From: a bacterium SCSIO 12643
Lineage (GTDB): Bacteria; Bacteroidota; Bacteroidia; Flavobacteriales_G; Salibacteraceae
Direction of reading: 5' to 3'
NCBI GenBank assembly: GCA_024398135.1
Contig: CP073750.1
Span: forward strand, 2,046,001 to 2,110,000
DNA length: 64,000 nucleotides
The notes under the pieces are model-generated. The model ran no database searches. It saw only the letters and a list, made by a program, of their open reading frames with translations, and was not told where the DNA came from. Numbering within the stretch: the first letter of the stretch is position 1; every line of letters begins with the position of its first letter. This document shows positions 9,679-19,134 of this stretch, one piece after another. The position numbers and the translations under genes are program-made.

Positions 9679-12600
9679 TTACTTGTTACTCTTCATGAAT
9701 TTGATGATTTCAGTTGTTCCATCCTGATATTGAATTTGAACAAAGTTGAGCCCGGTATTTAAACCAGAAATATCAATTTGTGTTCTTTGGGTACTCAATA
9801 CAGGCCTTCCATAGCCATTCAAAATAGTTGCCTTCAGGATTTCTTTTTCAGAAATAATCTGGATCACGGTTGTTGCTGGATTTGGAGCAATATGTGCTGG
9901 ACTTACCTGAGCAAAAGTTCTTTCTGTGTTGAATTTATCTTCATTAGAAGAAGTTTCATTCGTAGTCCAATCTTCTATGTGTACATCAGCATTTCCTGAG
10001 TTTGGCTCAAGGTGTGCTGAAGTGGTTGGATTACAATCTTCAACATACATCCATGCGACTAATGCATCAGGAGCTTCATTAGTTACCCACCATTTGTTCT
10101 CATAGATTTTTCCATTGTAGAAAACTTTTGTTCCTGCTGTAGCATAAACTGCGTTGGTATCCCATACTTCATACCCACAGCTTGCCGATAAGTCAGGACC
10201 TCCGTTACAGTATGAGATAAATAACCAAACATTATTTGACCCAGGAACCTCATTTGCTGCTGCGTACCACTGATTTTCATAGATACGATTGTTCCATGAA
10301 ACCTGTGTGCCTGGAGTTGCATATACCTGAGCTTGCCACGAGCTTACACTACATGTTGATGTGTCTGCGTTGATGGTAAATAAAGATTGAGCGGTTGTAG
10401 TGGCACTGTCATTATCCATTGCAGAGATAGAAAGTGTATGCGAACCAAATACAGTTGGCGTATAACTTCCTGAATAAGTACTTCCATTTGAGCTTAATGT
10501 TACAGCTGATCCATTGATGGTAGCCGTAACCGTTTGTACAGTTCCATCAGTATCTGTCGCATCAAAAGAAACATTGATTGCACTCAAACTTGTTTGATTA
10601 ATAGAACTTCCATTTGCAGGAGTTACAGCAGTAATTGATGGCGCTTGATTACTTGTTGGTGCTACAATATTGAATACTGTTTGTGATGTGCTAGAAGCAT
10701 TGTCATTATCGGTAGCAGTAATTGAAAGTTGTTGTACACCATAAACAGTAGGTGTAAAAGAACCTGAATATGCATTTCCAGTATTTGTTAATGTGATGTT
10801 GTTACCATTAACAGTAGCACTTACAGTTTGAATCGTACCATCCACATCGTTAACTGTAAATGATATTGCTACAGAAGCCAATGAAGCTTGATTAATATTA
10901 CTGCTATCAGCGGGAATAATTGCACTAATAGTTGGTGCTACATTGCTGATGGTAGTATCAGTCCCGCAAGTTCGGATATATTCCCAAACCTGATTTGATC
11001 CAGGTGCTTCGTTTTGTGTCCACCATTTGTTCTCATATAACTTGTTGTTGTAAACCACTTCCTGACCTGCAGCTGCATAAATATCAGAAGCTGACCATGC
11101 ATTCACACCTTCACAACCAGTTGCATTGCTCGCATCAATAAGCGTGACGTTAATCACATCTGAAATACTATTTCCTGAATTCTGAGCCGTAGCGGTAAGT
11201 GTATAATTTCCAAATGCTGCTGGAACCCAGTTTCCGGTTGAACCATTAAAAGTGTTTCCTGAAACAGTCATTTGAATATTGGTAAGTACATTATTTGGAT
11301 CAGAAACATTCAAGCTTAAAGGAATAGTATCTCCAATATGGATGGCTATAGTATCTCCATCATTTGGCGTGCTGAAAGCAATACCGGTCACATTGTTACA
11401 CTCGTTTACATCAATTTGGAACGGAGACATATTTGCACATCCTAATTCAGTTGGATTATCAGATCCATCTAAAGCCATTCCAATACCTAAGATATCTGTA
11501 TATCTGTCAAAGTGTGCGATTCTACCCAATACTTTTGGAGATTCTGTACCTGAATTACATTCAATTGCAGGATTAATAATGTTAACTGTTGCACCAAATC
11601 CAGGTACAATTCCAGCTGATACTTGCGCTGCAGTTGGTTGCCAGTTTTCTACCATGATATCATGTGCAGATGGTTTTGGATATTGTGGAGTCATCCAAAA
11701 CCAGATCGCGGTTTGAAAAGCTACAGCTCCATCCAGTAAAACGTTTTCCGGATTATCTAATAATACTTGCTTGTCTCCATAAAGGAAAGCACTCACTTGT
11801 CCATAATTGGTATTCCAGCTTAATTGAATTGGGCCTCTACCATGGTAAGATTTACCAGGTGTTGGTGGATATAACGTACTTCCGGCATCAATATATCCTA
11901 ATGAACCTCCATTACTATATCCTTGCTCTTCGTTGAAATACAATCCGTAAGAATATTGTCCTCCAGGAGCTGTTGGCCATCCGCCTGTTGTTTCCTGAGA
12001 GATGTTTGCCAGAAATGCCATGATTTCTCTTTGTTGATTCTCTAATGTGCCATCGTTACCGAAAGAACCGTAATCCACTTCTTGCGTAATAATTGACGCA
12101 TTACTTGTCGCAAATCCAGCATCTTCTCTAATCACAATTGAATTAGAAGTTGACTTGTCAATTCTCGTAATCTTGTAAATGTTTGTTCCACATCTTCTTT
12201 CAAAAACAATCTTGATGTTTGCCATTCTATTAATAGCTTCAACAAAATTTGCGTAGCTATAGAAGTCTCCGGTTCCTGCGTTATTTGAACCTACACCAAA
12301 ACGATGTGGGAAGAACTGATCCCATAAAGCTGAGGTCATAATATGAGAAATTCTATTGGTAGCTGTGTCATTAGAGATATTCACAGTTAATGAATCTGTA
12401 GCAGAAGCCGTATCATTATCTGTTGCATTTACAAGAATGACATAGTCACCATATGCATTTGGTAATAGATTGTAAGAATACGTATTACCATTTTGAGTGA
12501 AGTTTACAGGTTGACCGTTCAATTCGAATGAAGCATTGGCAACAGAACCATCTAAATCTTCAATTTTAATTGAAACAGGAACAGTTGTAAATGTATCCTG

Positions 12601-14169
12601 AGAAATTGTTGTGTCCTGATTCGGAGCTAAGAATGAAATAGCCGGAGGATTGTTTGAAGGAACATAATTCCCAGAGAATACTTTGTTTATTGTATTTACT
12701 AGTGGTGCAGTAGTGGAGGGAGCATGTGGTAACTTGTTGGCATATGTTGCTGTAACTGTACCAGGATTTAAATCTCCGAAAGTCTGCCATACAATCACTC
12801 CCGCGATGTTATTGCTATCCACATACTTTGCTTTTTCAGTAATTGAGTTTACATCATCGTAGCTCAAAAAGAAGTTGCCTTTTGTTAGATAAGGAACCTT
12901 AGCTTCATTATCCCAATGGTAAGTCCAACCAGACATATTATCTAAAATGTAATCGTAGTTTGGTGTTCCATCAAATGCACCCCAATTGGTATAATCCGCA
13001 GCGGTCATAACCGGTCCGTCCGGATTTACATTCTTTTGAACTTTAACTGTAGGTGCATTTAAACTTGCAGGACCGTTGGTAATGACACCACGACCATAGA
13101 ACCCAACGCCCATGTTAATTTTAGAAGGAGACACCCCTTGACTTACTAAATATTGGAAAGTAGTGTGCCATGATAAACCTGCGGTTTCCTGGTTGGTGTA
13201 TGGATATAAAGGTGAGTTATGACCTGCTTTATTAGACCATCCACCATGCATGTCATAAGACATCATGTTGTAATAATCCATTGTGGTATTCAAACTTGTC
13301 CAGTTAAATCCAGCTAGTTTTACAGGATCTGCGTTAAACGCAGCTGAAATTAATTTGTTTGGACCGATGGCAGCACGTAGCTCAGCCATTAATGTAGTGA
13401 AATTTGCGTAATCTGCATTTGAACCTGTAAAGTTCATACCTGCAAATGGACCTGGAAATTCCCAGTCGATGTCAATACCATCAAAATCATAGTCGTTTAC
13501 AAGTGTTACACAATCTTGAATGAATTTACTTCTCTTTACAGAATCAGCTGCCATTTCAGGAAAATGTTTACTCATACTCCAGCCACCGATAGAAGCCATT
13601 ACTTTAACGTTATTGTCATGAGCCAAAGCGATTAAACCTTTTTTACCGTTTGGTTTTGGTAATGGAAGTGGGTAAGATCCTGTGGTACCATCCGTATGAA
13701 TCCATCCTGAGCCATTTCCTTTATAACCATGATCCTGGTAAGCCCAATATTGTGCATGATTGGGTTTTGTGTCCAGATCATCTGGTAAATACTGGATAAC
13801 TTCTAACTCTCCATCACGAAGCCATAAATCCCAGCTTGAGTAGATGTCTGTGTTAAACATCGCAGCCGGTTGTTGAACCTGACCAGATAAGTGTATGTTT
13901 TGGTTTCTAAAATCGCCACTGTGCAAAGACCCGTCATTGGCTACGCCAAAAAAGGACCAGTTAAGAATAGTATACTGAGAATAATCGATATTTAGTTGGT
14001 TAAAAAAACCAGCGGGAACGCCATGATTGGTACCTTTCCAGGCATCCCAGTTTGTAAAGTATCCGATTATCTCTTTTTGGTGTTGATCTTTGGTAAACTG
14101 ATAGTTTACCGTCTGCGCATTCAGGTAAAAAACCGAAATGAGGCTAAAAAATAGTAGTCTGTACTTCAT
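9679..14169 (-). CDS. Multidomain secreted chitinase, GH18 + GH19 + three chitin-binding modules, T9SS
   Basis: A 1496-residue exported chitin hydrolase. Domains in order: signal peptide (1-18, ending LNAQ); GH18 catalytic domain (about 30-490) with the DGIDIDWE motif at 230-237 and acid/base Glu237; an Ig-like module (about 505-600); a GH19 catalytic domain (about 620-900) with SQETTGGW (putative catalytic Glu726) and YHGRGPIQLSWN; a further Ig-like module; three CBM5/12-like modules of about 50 residues each starting near 1016, 1273 and 1330, with W-x-A/T-x-x-x-Y...Y-E-N-x-W-W patterns; two tandem Ig-like repeats between the first and second; and a type A T9SS sorting domain (from about 1425). 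GH18 retains and GH19 inverts the anomeric configuration, so the protein pairs two unrelated mechanisms. No TAnnTTTG box was found upstream. Confidence 0.95.
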   Translation of the reverse strand: MKYRLLFFSLISVFYLNAQTVNYQFTKDQHQKEIIGYFTNWDAWKGTNHGVPAGFFNQLNIDYSQYTILNWSFFGVANDGSLHSGDFRNQNIHLSGQVQQPAAMFNTDIYSSWDLWLRDGELEVIQYLPDDLDTKPNHAQYWAYQDHGYKGNGSGWIHTDGTTGSYPLPLPKPNGKKGLIALAHDNNVKVMASIGGWSMSKHFPEMAADSVKRSKFIQDCVTLVNDYDFDGIDIDWEFPGPFAGMNFTGSNADYANFTTLMAELRAAIGPNKLISAAFNADPVKLAGFNWTSLNTTMDYYNMMSYDMHGGWSNKAGHNSPLYPYTNQETAGLSWHTTFQYLVSQGVSPSKINMGVGFYGRGVITNGPASLNAPTVKVQKNVNPDGPVMTAADYTNWGAFDGTPNYDYILDNMSGWTYHWDNEAKVPYLTKGNFFLSYDDVNSITEKAKYVDSNNIAGVIVWQTFGDLNPGTVTATYANKLPHAPSTTAPLVNTINKVFSGNYVPSNNPPAISFLAPNQDTTISQDTFTTVPVSIKIEDLDGSVANASFELNGQPVNFTQNGNTYSYNLLPNAYGDYVILVNATDNDTASATDSLTVNISNDTATNRISHIMTSALWDQFFPHRFGVGSNNAGTGDFYSYANFVEAINRMANIKIVFERRCGTNIYKITRIDKSTSNSIVIREDAGFATSNASIITQEVDYGSFGNDGTLENQQREIMAFLANISQETTGGWPTAPGGQYSYGLYFNEEQGYSNGGSLGYIDAGSTLYPPTPGKSYHGRGPIQLSWNTNYGQVSAFLYGDKQVLLDNPENVLLDGAVAFQTAIWFWMTPQYPKPSAHDIMVENWQPTAAQVSAGIVPGFGATVNIINPAIECNSGTESPKVLGRIAHFDRYTDILGIGMALDGSDNPTELGCANMSPFQIDVNECNNVTGIAFSTPNDGDTIAIHIGDTIPLSLNVSDPNNVLTNIQMTVSGNTFNGSTGNWVPAAFGNYTLTATAQNSGNSISDVINVTLIDASNATGCEGVNAWSASDIYAAAGQEVVYNNKLYENKWWTQNEAPGSNQVWEYIRTCGTDTTISNVAPTISAIIPADSSNINQASLASVAISFTVNDVDGTIQTVSATVNGNNITLTNTGNAYSGSFTPTVYGVQQLSITATDNDNASSTSQTVFNIVAPTSNQAPSITAVTPANGSSINQTSLSAINVSFDATDTDGTVQTVTATINGSAVTLSSNGSTYSGSYTPTVFGSHTLSISAMDNDSATTTAQSLFTINADTSTCSVSSWQAQVYATPGTQVSWNNRIYENQWYAAANEVPGSNNVWLFISYCNGGPDLSASCGYEVWDTNAVYATAGTKVFYNGKIYENKWWVTNEAPDALVAWMYVEDCNPTTSAHLEPNSGNADVHIEDWTTNETSSNEDKFNTERTFAQVSPAHIAPNPATTVIQIISEKEILKATILNGYGRPVLSTQRTQIDISGLNTGLNFVQIQYQDGTTEIIKFMKSNK

Positions 14170-14430
14170 AATTTTTGAATTTTGTAAAACTCTATTTACG
14201 GTCCGTAGGGGATTAAGTTCATTTTATTATGCATGTAGTACTAATTTGATGTGTGAGATTTATAACCATCCATCTTTTGTCACAGTAATATCATGGGATC
14301 ACGGTAAAGTGTTAAAAAACCTTAAATTCTTTAGGGTGCAATCTGAAATATGAGCAGAAATGAAACTTTATTTAAGTAGAATATGAGGTGGAAGAAGGTG
14401 TATAATTGAAGAATAAATTCGACTTAATTC

Positions 14431-14438
14431 TATATTTG
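14431..14438 (+). promoter_or_regulatory. Putative -7 promoter box of the aminotransferase gene
   Basis: TATATTTG matches TAnnTTTG and lies 16 bp before the ATG at 14455. A TTG at 14406-14408 lies 22 bp upstream and could serve as the -33 element, though the spacing is slightly long. Confidence 0.5.
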
Positions 14439-14454
14439 GGTAAAATCCAGTTAT

Positions 14455-15609
14455 ATGAATTATCCAGAGCCTATTTTTTCTAAACTACCCAATATTGGTA
14501 CGACCATTTTTTCTGTTATGTCTCAACTGGCAGCAGAAGAAAAGGCGATAAATCTATCGCAGGGATTTCCAGATTTTGAAGTTTCCAGAGATTTGATGAC
14601 TTTGGTATATGATCAAATGAAAGCTGGATTTAATCAATATGCACCGATGCAAGGTGACATAGGATTGCGAGAACAAATTGTTTCCAAGACCTATAAACTT
14701 TACGGACAGGTATACGATCCGGAGACAGAAGTGACCATTACCGCTGGGGGTACACAAGCTATATATACTGCGATAACTGCGTTGTTACACGAGGATGATG
14801 AAGTAGTGGTTTTTACCCCGGCCTATGATTGTTATGTGCCAGCTATTGAACTGACGGGTGCGAATCCTGTATTTATTGAATTGCATGCACCTGATTATAG
14901 TATTGATTGGGATGAGGTGAAGAAAATGATCAATCACAGAACGAAGATGATTATTATGAATTCTCCGCATAATCCTAGTGGAACAATTTGGAGTTCATCC
15001 GATATGGAAGAATTGGAAAGAATTGTGAGTGGAACCGGGATTATTGTTTTGAGTGATGAAGTATATCAGCATATCGTATTTGATGGAAAGGAGCATCAAA
15101 GTGTCGCACGTTATCCCGGATTGGCTGAACGTAGCTTTTTGATTGGTTCCTTTGGAAAGACTTTTCATATTACAGGATGGAAAGTGGGGTATGCGATGGC
15201 TCCAAAAGAATTGATGAAAGAATTTAACAAAGTACATCAGTTTGTAACTTTTGCAGTTAATCATCCGGTTCAAAAAGCCTTGGCAGAATACCTCAAAACA
15301 GAGCGTCATTATTTAGGAATTGCAGAAATGTATCAAAACAAAAGAGATTTGTTTATTGATGCGTTGAGTGGGTCCAGATTTAAAATTAAGCCATCGGAAG
15401 GAACCTATTTTCAATTATTGGATTACAGTGATATTAATGATGATATTGACACGGCATATGCGCGTGAACTGACTCGAAAATATAAAGTGGCTTCAATTCC
15501 TATTTCTGTGTTCTATAAAAATGAGAGCCCGGACAGAATGTTGCGATTTTGTTTTGCCAAACAAGATGAAACATTGATGAAAGCAGCTGAAATATTAAAT
15601 GCGATATAA
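14455..15609 (+). CDS. Class I/II PLP-dependent aminotransferase (methionine/kynurenine aminotransferase-like)
   Basis: A 384-residue fold-type I aminotransferase. GGTQAIYTAITALLHEDDEV (cofactor phosphate region), NSPHNPSGTIWS (the NP motif), LSDEVYQHIVFD (Asp and Tyr that contact PLP) and SFGKTFHITGWKVGY (the Schiff-base Lys) appear in the expected order. The N-terminus FSKLPNIGTTIFSVMSQLA is that of the YbdL/kynurenine aminotransferase group, which prefers methionine and aromatic amino acids. It has its own promoter box and precedes the CLC channel gene by 34 bp; that gene has a separate promoter match, so co-transcription is uncertain. Confidence 0.9.
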   Translation: MNYPEPIFSKLPNIGTTIFSVMSQLAAEEKAINLSQGFPDFEVSRDLMTLVYDQMKAGFNQYAPMQGDIGLREQIVSKTYKLYGQVYDPETEVTITAGGTQAIYTAITALLHEDDEVVVFTPAYDCYVPAIELTGANPVFIELHAPDYSIDWDEVKKMINHRTKMIIMNSPHNPSGTIWSSSDMEELERIVSGTGIIVLSDEVYQHIVFDGKEHQSVARYPGLAERSFLIGSFGKTFHITGWKVGYAMAPKELMKEFNKVHQFVTFAVNHPVQKALAEYLKTERHYLGIAEMYQNKRDLFIDALSGSRFKIKPSEGTYFQLLDYSDINDDIDTAYARELTRKYKVASIPISVFYKNESPDRMLRFCFAKQDETLMKAAEILNAI

Positions 15610-15628
15610 TGGTGTATGGATTAAAATA

Positions 15629-15636
15629 TAGTTTTG
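15629..15636 (+). promoter_or_regulatory. Putative -7 promoter box of the CLC gene
   Basis: TAGTTTTG matches TAnnTTTG. If used, transcription would start at about 15642-15644, essentially on the GTG start codon at 15644, giving a leaderless or nearly leaderless mRNA. Confidence 0.4.
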
Positions 15637-15643
15637 CGCTGTA

Positions 15644-17428
15644 GTGAAACAACTCAGTATCTATATTAAGAAGTTTTTGATCTGGCGCTCGAAGCATTTG
15701 TCAGATAAGCACTTTATGTATTTGCTGAGTATTGTGATTGGACTATTATCAGGGCTGGTGGCTGTAGTCATCAAAAGTTCAGTACATTTTGTAGAATATA
15801 TCTTAAGAAATCTGGATCAAACGGTAGAAGATTATCTCTATTTCATCTATCCGTCAGTAGGAATTCTAATCGTGATTTTGATCCTTAAGTTTGTTCTCAA
15901 AGGAAAGATCGAACCAGGAATACCGAATCTTTTATATGCGATTTCCAAGGGGAATGGAAACATGGGAATCAAAGGGACCTTTTCAACTGTATTAACCGCA
16001 TCTATAACTGTTGGATTTGGTGGCTCTGTAGGACTGGAGGGGCCAACAGCTGCGACTACCGGAGCTTTAAGTTCAAATATTGGTCAGTTACTTCGACTGG
16101 ATTATCGAAAGAAAAAGATGCTGATTGGTGCTGCGGCATCCGGGGCGCTTGCTGCAATATTTAATGCGCCAATTGCGGCTATTGTATTTGCTTTAGAGGT
16201 GATTATGTTAGATCTGTCTGTAACCTCATTGATCCCATTACTTTTGGCATCTGCCAGTGCGACTCTGATGTCGAAGTTGTATTTTAATAATGATTTTTTA
16301 TTTCATTTTAAGGAAATAGAACCATACTTCTTTAGCGATATTATTTTTTATGTGATTTTAGGAATTTTAACCGGATTTATATCTGTTCAGTTTACCAATA
16401 CCTATTTCTACATAGAAAAGCAGTTTAATAAGATCAAAGGTGATTATACAAAACCAATTGTGGGTGGAATTCTGGTAGGGATTATGATTTTTACGTTTCC
16501 GCAATTATATGGAGAGGGATATCCTACCATTAATGCTTTAGTCGCAAATGATTTGGATACGGCCTTAGCTCCATTTACACTTTTTGATTTATCTGATAAT
16601 ATGGTCCTGGGATTGGTACTTTTGTTTTCGTTGCCAATTCTAAAATCGTTAGCTGCATCATTGACTTTAAATGCAGGGGGAATTGGAGGAATCTTTGCCC
16701 CAACCCTTTTTATTGGGAGTTCTGCTGGATTCATTTTTGGCTACGTACTTAATCTTATGGGTATTGAGAATGTTTCCAGAAGTAATTTCACTTTGGTTGG
16801 AATGGCAGGTGCAATGGCAGGTATTCTACAAGCACCTTTAACTGCCATATTCTTGATTGCAGAGATTACAGGTGGTTATACTTTGTTTTTGCCATTGATG
16901 ATTACTGCAGTGATCTCATTCTTATCGGTTCGATATTTTACACCCTATAGTATTTATACCAAGCAGTTAGGAGCGAGAGGCGAGTTGATTACGCATCATA
17001 AAGACCGTGCAGTTTTGACTTTAATGCGTTTACAAAATGAGATTGAAAAGAATTTCTTACCGGTCCATGCATATGATAAACTAGGAGATTTGGTAAAGAT
17101 TGTGGCACGTTCTTCACGGAATTTATTTCCAGTGGTGGATGAAAAGAACACTTTCCTCGGGGTGGTTAATTTGAATGATGTGCGTGAGATTATGTTTGAT
17201 CGTGAAAAGTATGACAAGCTTTATGTTCATGAGTTAATGACCCCGGCACCGGAGTTTATTTATTTTACGGATACCATGGAAAGTGTCATGTTGAAATTCG
17301 ATCAAAGTGGAGCATGGAACTTACCGGTGGTAGATGAAGATAGTAAGTATATCGGCTTTGTATCCAAGTCTAAATTATTCTCTGCGTATCGTAAATTGCT
17401 TCGTGATTTCTACGAAGAGGGAGATTAA
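15644..17428 (+). CDS. CLC-family chloride channel/transporter with CBS domain pair
   Basis: A 594-residue membrane protein. Residues 25-440 form the CLC transport domain. They include EPGIPNLLYAIS (the chloride-binding GxxxP region), GGSVGLEGPTAA with the gating glutamate kept, and GGIGGIFAPTLFIG. The C-terminal 120 residues contain two CBS motifs (LFPVVDEKNTFLGVVNL and WNLPVVDEDSKYIGFV) that often bind adenine nucleotides. The start is GTG at 15644. The conserved stretch FLIWRSKHLSDKHF before the first in-frame ATG (15716) supports this early start. The gene converges on and overlaps by 4 bp the minus-strand TonB-like gene. Confidence 0.9.
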   Translation: MKQLSIYIKKFLIWRSKHLSDKHFMYLLSIVIGLLSGLVAVVIKSSVHFVEYILRNLDQTVEDYLYFIYPSVGILIVILILKFVLKGKIEPGIPNLLYAISKGNGNMGIKGTFSTVLTASITVGFGGSVGLEGPTAATTGALSSNIGQLLRLDYRKKKMLIGAAASGALAAIFNAPIAAIVFALEVIMLDLSVTSLIPLLLASASATLMSKLYFNNDFLFHFKEIEPYFFSDIIFYVILGILTGFISVQFTNTYFYIEKQFNKIKGDYTKPIVGGILVGIMIFTFPQLYGEGYPTINALVANDLDTALAPFTLFDLSDNMVLGLVLLFSLPILKSLAASLTLNAGGIGGIFAPTLFIGSSAGFIFGYVLNLMGIENVSRSNFTLVGMAGAMAGILQAPLTAIFLIAEITGGYTLFLPLMITAVISFLSVRYFTPYSIYTKQLGARGELITHHKDRAVLTLMRLQNEIEKNFLPVHAYDKLGDLVKIVARSSRNLFPVVDEKNTFLGVVNLNDVREIMFDREKYDKLYVHELMTPAPEFIYFTDTMESVMLKFDQSGAWNLPVVDEDSKYIGFVSKSKLFSAYRKLLRDFYEEGD

Positions 17429-19134
17429 ATTCTAAAATCAATTTCTCTCACCACATAAGTAGGGATTGGAATACCATTAAAGGTTGCTGCATTCAACGGA
17501 GGAAAAGCTTTAATCATATTAATGGCAGCCTCATCCAGTCCATACCCTAATGACTTCAGTATTTCAATGTCACTAATGATTCCGATCTCGTCCACTTTAT
17601 AGCGTAACAATACTGAGCCATTAATGTTAAGGTCTTTGGTTGCTTTAGGTACCTGGAGATGCGCACGGATATATTCCTTCTCCGAATAACTTCCTCCTTC
17701 AAATTCTGCAGGTTTGAGTTCTGGCCAGTATTTGTATCCAATATTGCGTTTGACTGGAAATACGAGTTCCTTTTTATCCTGGTAAGACAATTTAGATTCA
17801 ATGATCTCCATTCCCGGAATTTCAGGGTAAAACCAGTAGTAAGTTTGGTGTGCATGTGTTTCAGCATTTTCTATAGTGATCCAGTCTTTCTCAGGAGGTT
17901 TATACCAGTTAGAATCAATTGTAGTTTCTGATTTGAAATCTTCTTCAGAGTTGATGTTTCCGAATGTATCGTAGTAGGTGAATTTGCCATCGCGATTACC
18001 ATATGAGTAATGGAATTTCTGCATAATTTTATTACTTTGAATATGTTTCTGAATGCCATGTAGAAAACCATATTGGTAGTTTAATTCACCAACGAGCTCT
18101 CCATAGGAATCATATGCGCGCCAAATGCCATGACGTAAGCCGTCTTTCTTAGGGCCTTCCTCACGTTCCTTTGGTGCAGTTGAGGTTTTACGTACCAGAT
18201 ACGTTTGGTTTGGAATTCGATCGAAATCTACAGTGAGATATAATTTATGGTATGGAGAATATACCTTCCATAACCCAATGGCGGTACCATCTTTAAATGC
18301 GCCAATACCACTGATTTTACCACCAAGGTCATAAATGTTTAAAGAGTCATTTTTCAGACCGTTTTCATAAGTGGTTTTAGAGTATAAATTACCATTATGA
18401 TAATAACGTTTTAAAATCCCATTTCCATTTCTAAATTCATCATTTTTTCGAGGCATGCCTCCTTCAGAATGTGAAGCGACTACAGATATGAGTTGACCTT
18501 CGGTATATTTGTAATGTTCCCAAATGACCCCGTTATCGTGATAAAGAATGTAAGAACCATCTAGTTTATCGTCTACATGTTGCGCATAATGGAAAATATT
18601 GAAGTTTTCAAAATAATACGAGAGGTTACTTTTGATGTGTTTTCCCTCATATTCATATTCGTGATTTAACGCAATAATTTCATTGTCATAATACTGGATG
18701 CATTGAATTGGAAACCCCTTAGGATTATAGACGATATCAATGGCTTTAGAATGGTTGAAATAGTATCCTTGCCAGTGTCCAACACGTTTTCCGTTGCTAT
18801 ACTGAAATTTAGCCTGAACATCCCCTTGAGGACCCCAAATAACCCATTCACCATGGGGCTGACCATTCTGATAATTGGCCTTCATTTTTTGTTGCCCATT
18901 AGGATAATACAAAGTCCATTTACCTGACATTAAACCATCTTTGGTATTTCCCTTAATGATGGTTCGGTTTTTATAAATCACCAAATAACGTCCGTTGGGA
19001 ATACTGTCTTTGTTGGCGGTAACATCCGTTAAAATTTGTAGTTGATCGTTGACTTTGAGCTTAATCTGAGTGACGGTTTGACTATAGCTCAAAAGGGCGA
19101 TGCCATAACTGATAATGAATAAAAGCCATTTCAT
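17425..19134 (-). CDS. Exported MORN-like repeat protein with TonB C-terminal domain
   Basis: A 569-residue protein with a signal peptide (1-18). Residues 40-420 hold many degenerate repeats of the type NGxxxGxWxxYxxxG (for example NGQPHGEWVIWG and GKRVGHWQGYY), typical of toxin-antitoxin-like/MORN repeat proteins. The last 80 residues (SVLLRYKVDEIGIISDIEILKS...GLDEAAINMIKAFPP) are a TonB C-terminal domain. Such Bacteroidota proteins are usually annotated energy transducer TonB, but no N-terminal TonB membrane anchor or Pro-rich spacer is seen, so a classical TonB role is doubtful. Its ATG overlaps the antiporter stop codon (ATGA), which implies co-translation. Confidence 0.8.
   Translation of the reverse strand: MKWLLFIISYGIALLSYSQTVTQIKLKVNDQLQILTDVTANKDSIPNGRYLVIYKNRTIIKGNTKDGLMSGKWTLYYPNGQQKMKANYQNGQPHGEWVIWGPQGDVQAKFQYSNGKRVGHWQGYYFNHSKAIDIVYNPKGFPIQCIQYYDNEIIALNHEYEYEGKHIKSNLSYYFENFNIFHYAQHVDDKLDGSYILYHDNGVIWEHYKYTEGQLISVVASHSEGGMPRKNDEFRNGNGILKRYYHNGNLYSKTTYENGLKNDSLNIYDLGGKISGIGAFKDGTAIGLWKVYSPYHKLYLTVDFDRIPNQTYLVRKTSTAPKEREEGPKKDGLRHGIWRAYDSYGELVGELNYQYGFLHGIQKHIQSNKIMQKFHYSYGNRDGKFTYYDTFGNINSEEDFKSETTIDSNWYKPPEKDWITIENAETHAHQTYYWFYPEIPGMEIIESKLSYQDKKELVFPVKRNIGYKYWPELKPAEFEGGSYSEKEYIRAHLQVPKATKDLNINGSVLLRYKVDEIGIISDIEILKSLGYGLDEAAINMIKAFPPLNAATFNGIPIPTYVVREIDFRI

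Noticed and set aside
10350-11120. Tandem DNA repeats in the chitinase gene
   Set aside because: The similarity reflects repeated Ig-like and chitin-binding protein modules with diverged DNA, not a mobile or regulatory repeat.
11279-11716. A 145-codon plus-strand frame inside the chitinase gene
   Set aside because: It is antisense to the GH19 region with intact catalytic motifs on the other strand, and its translation is low-quality (Cys-, Ser-, Pro-rich with no pattern).
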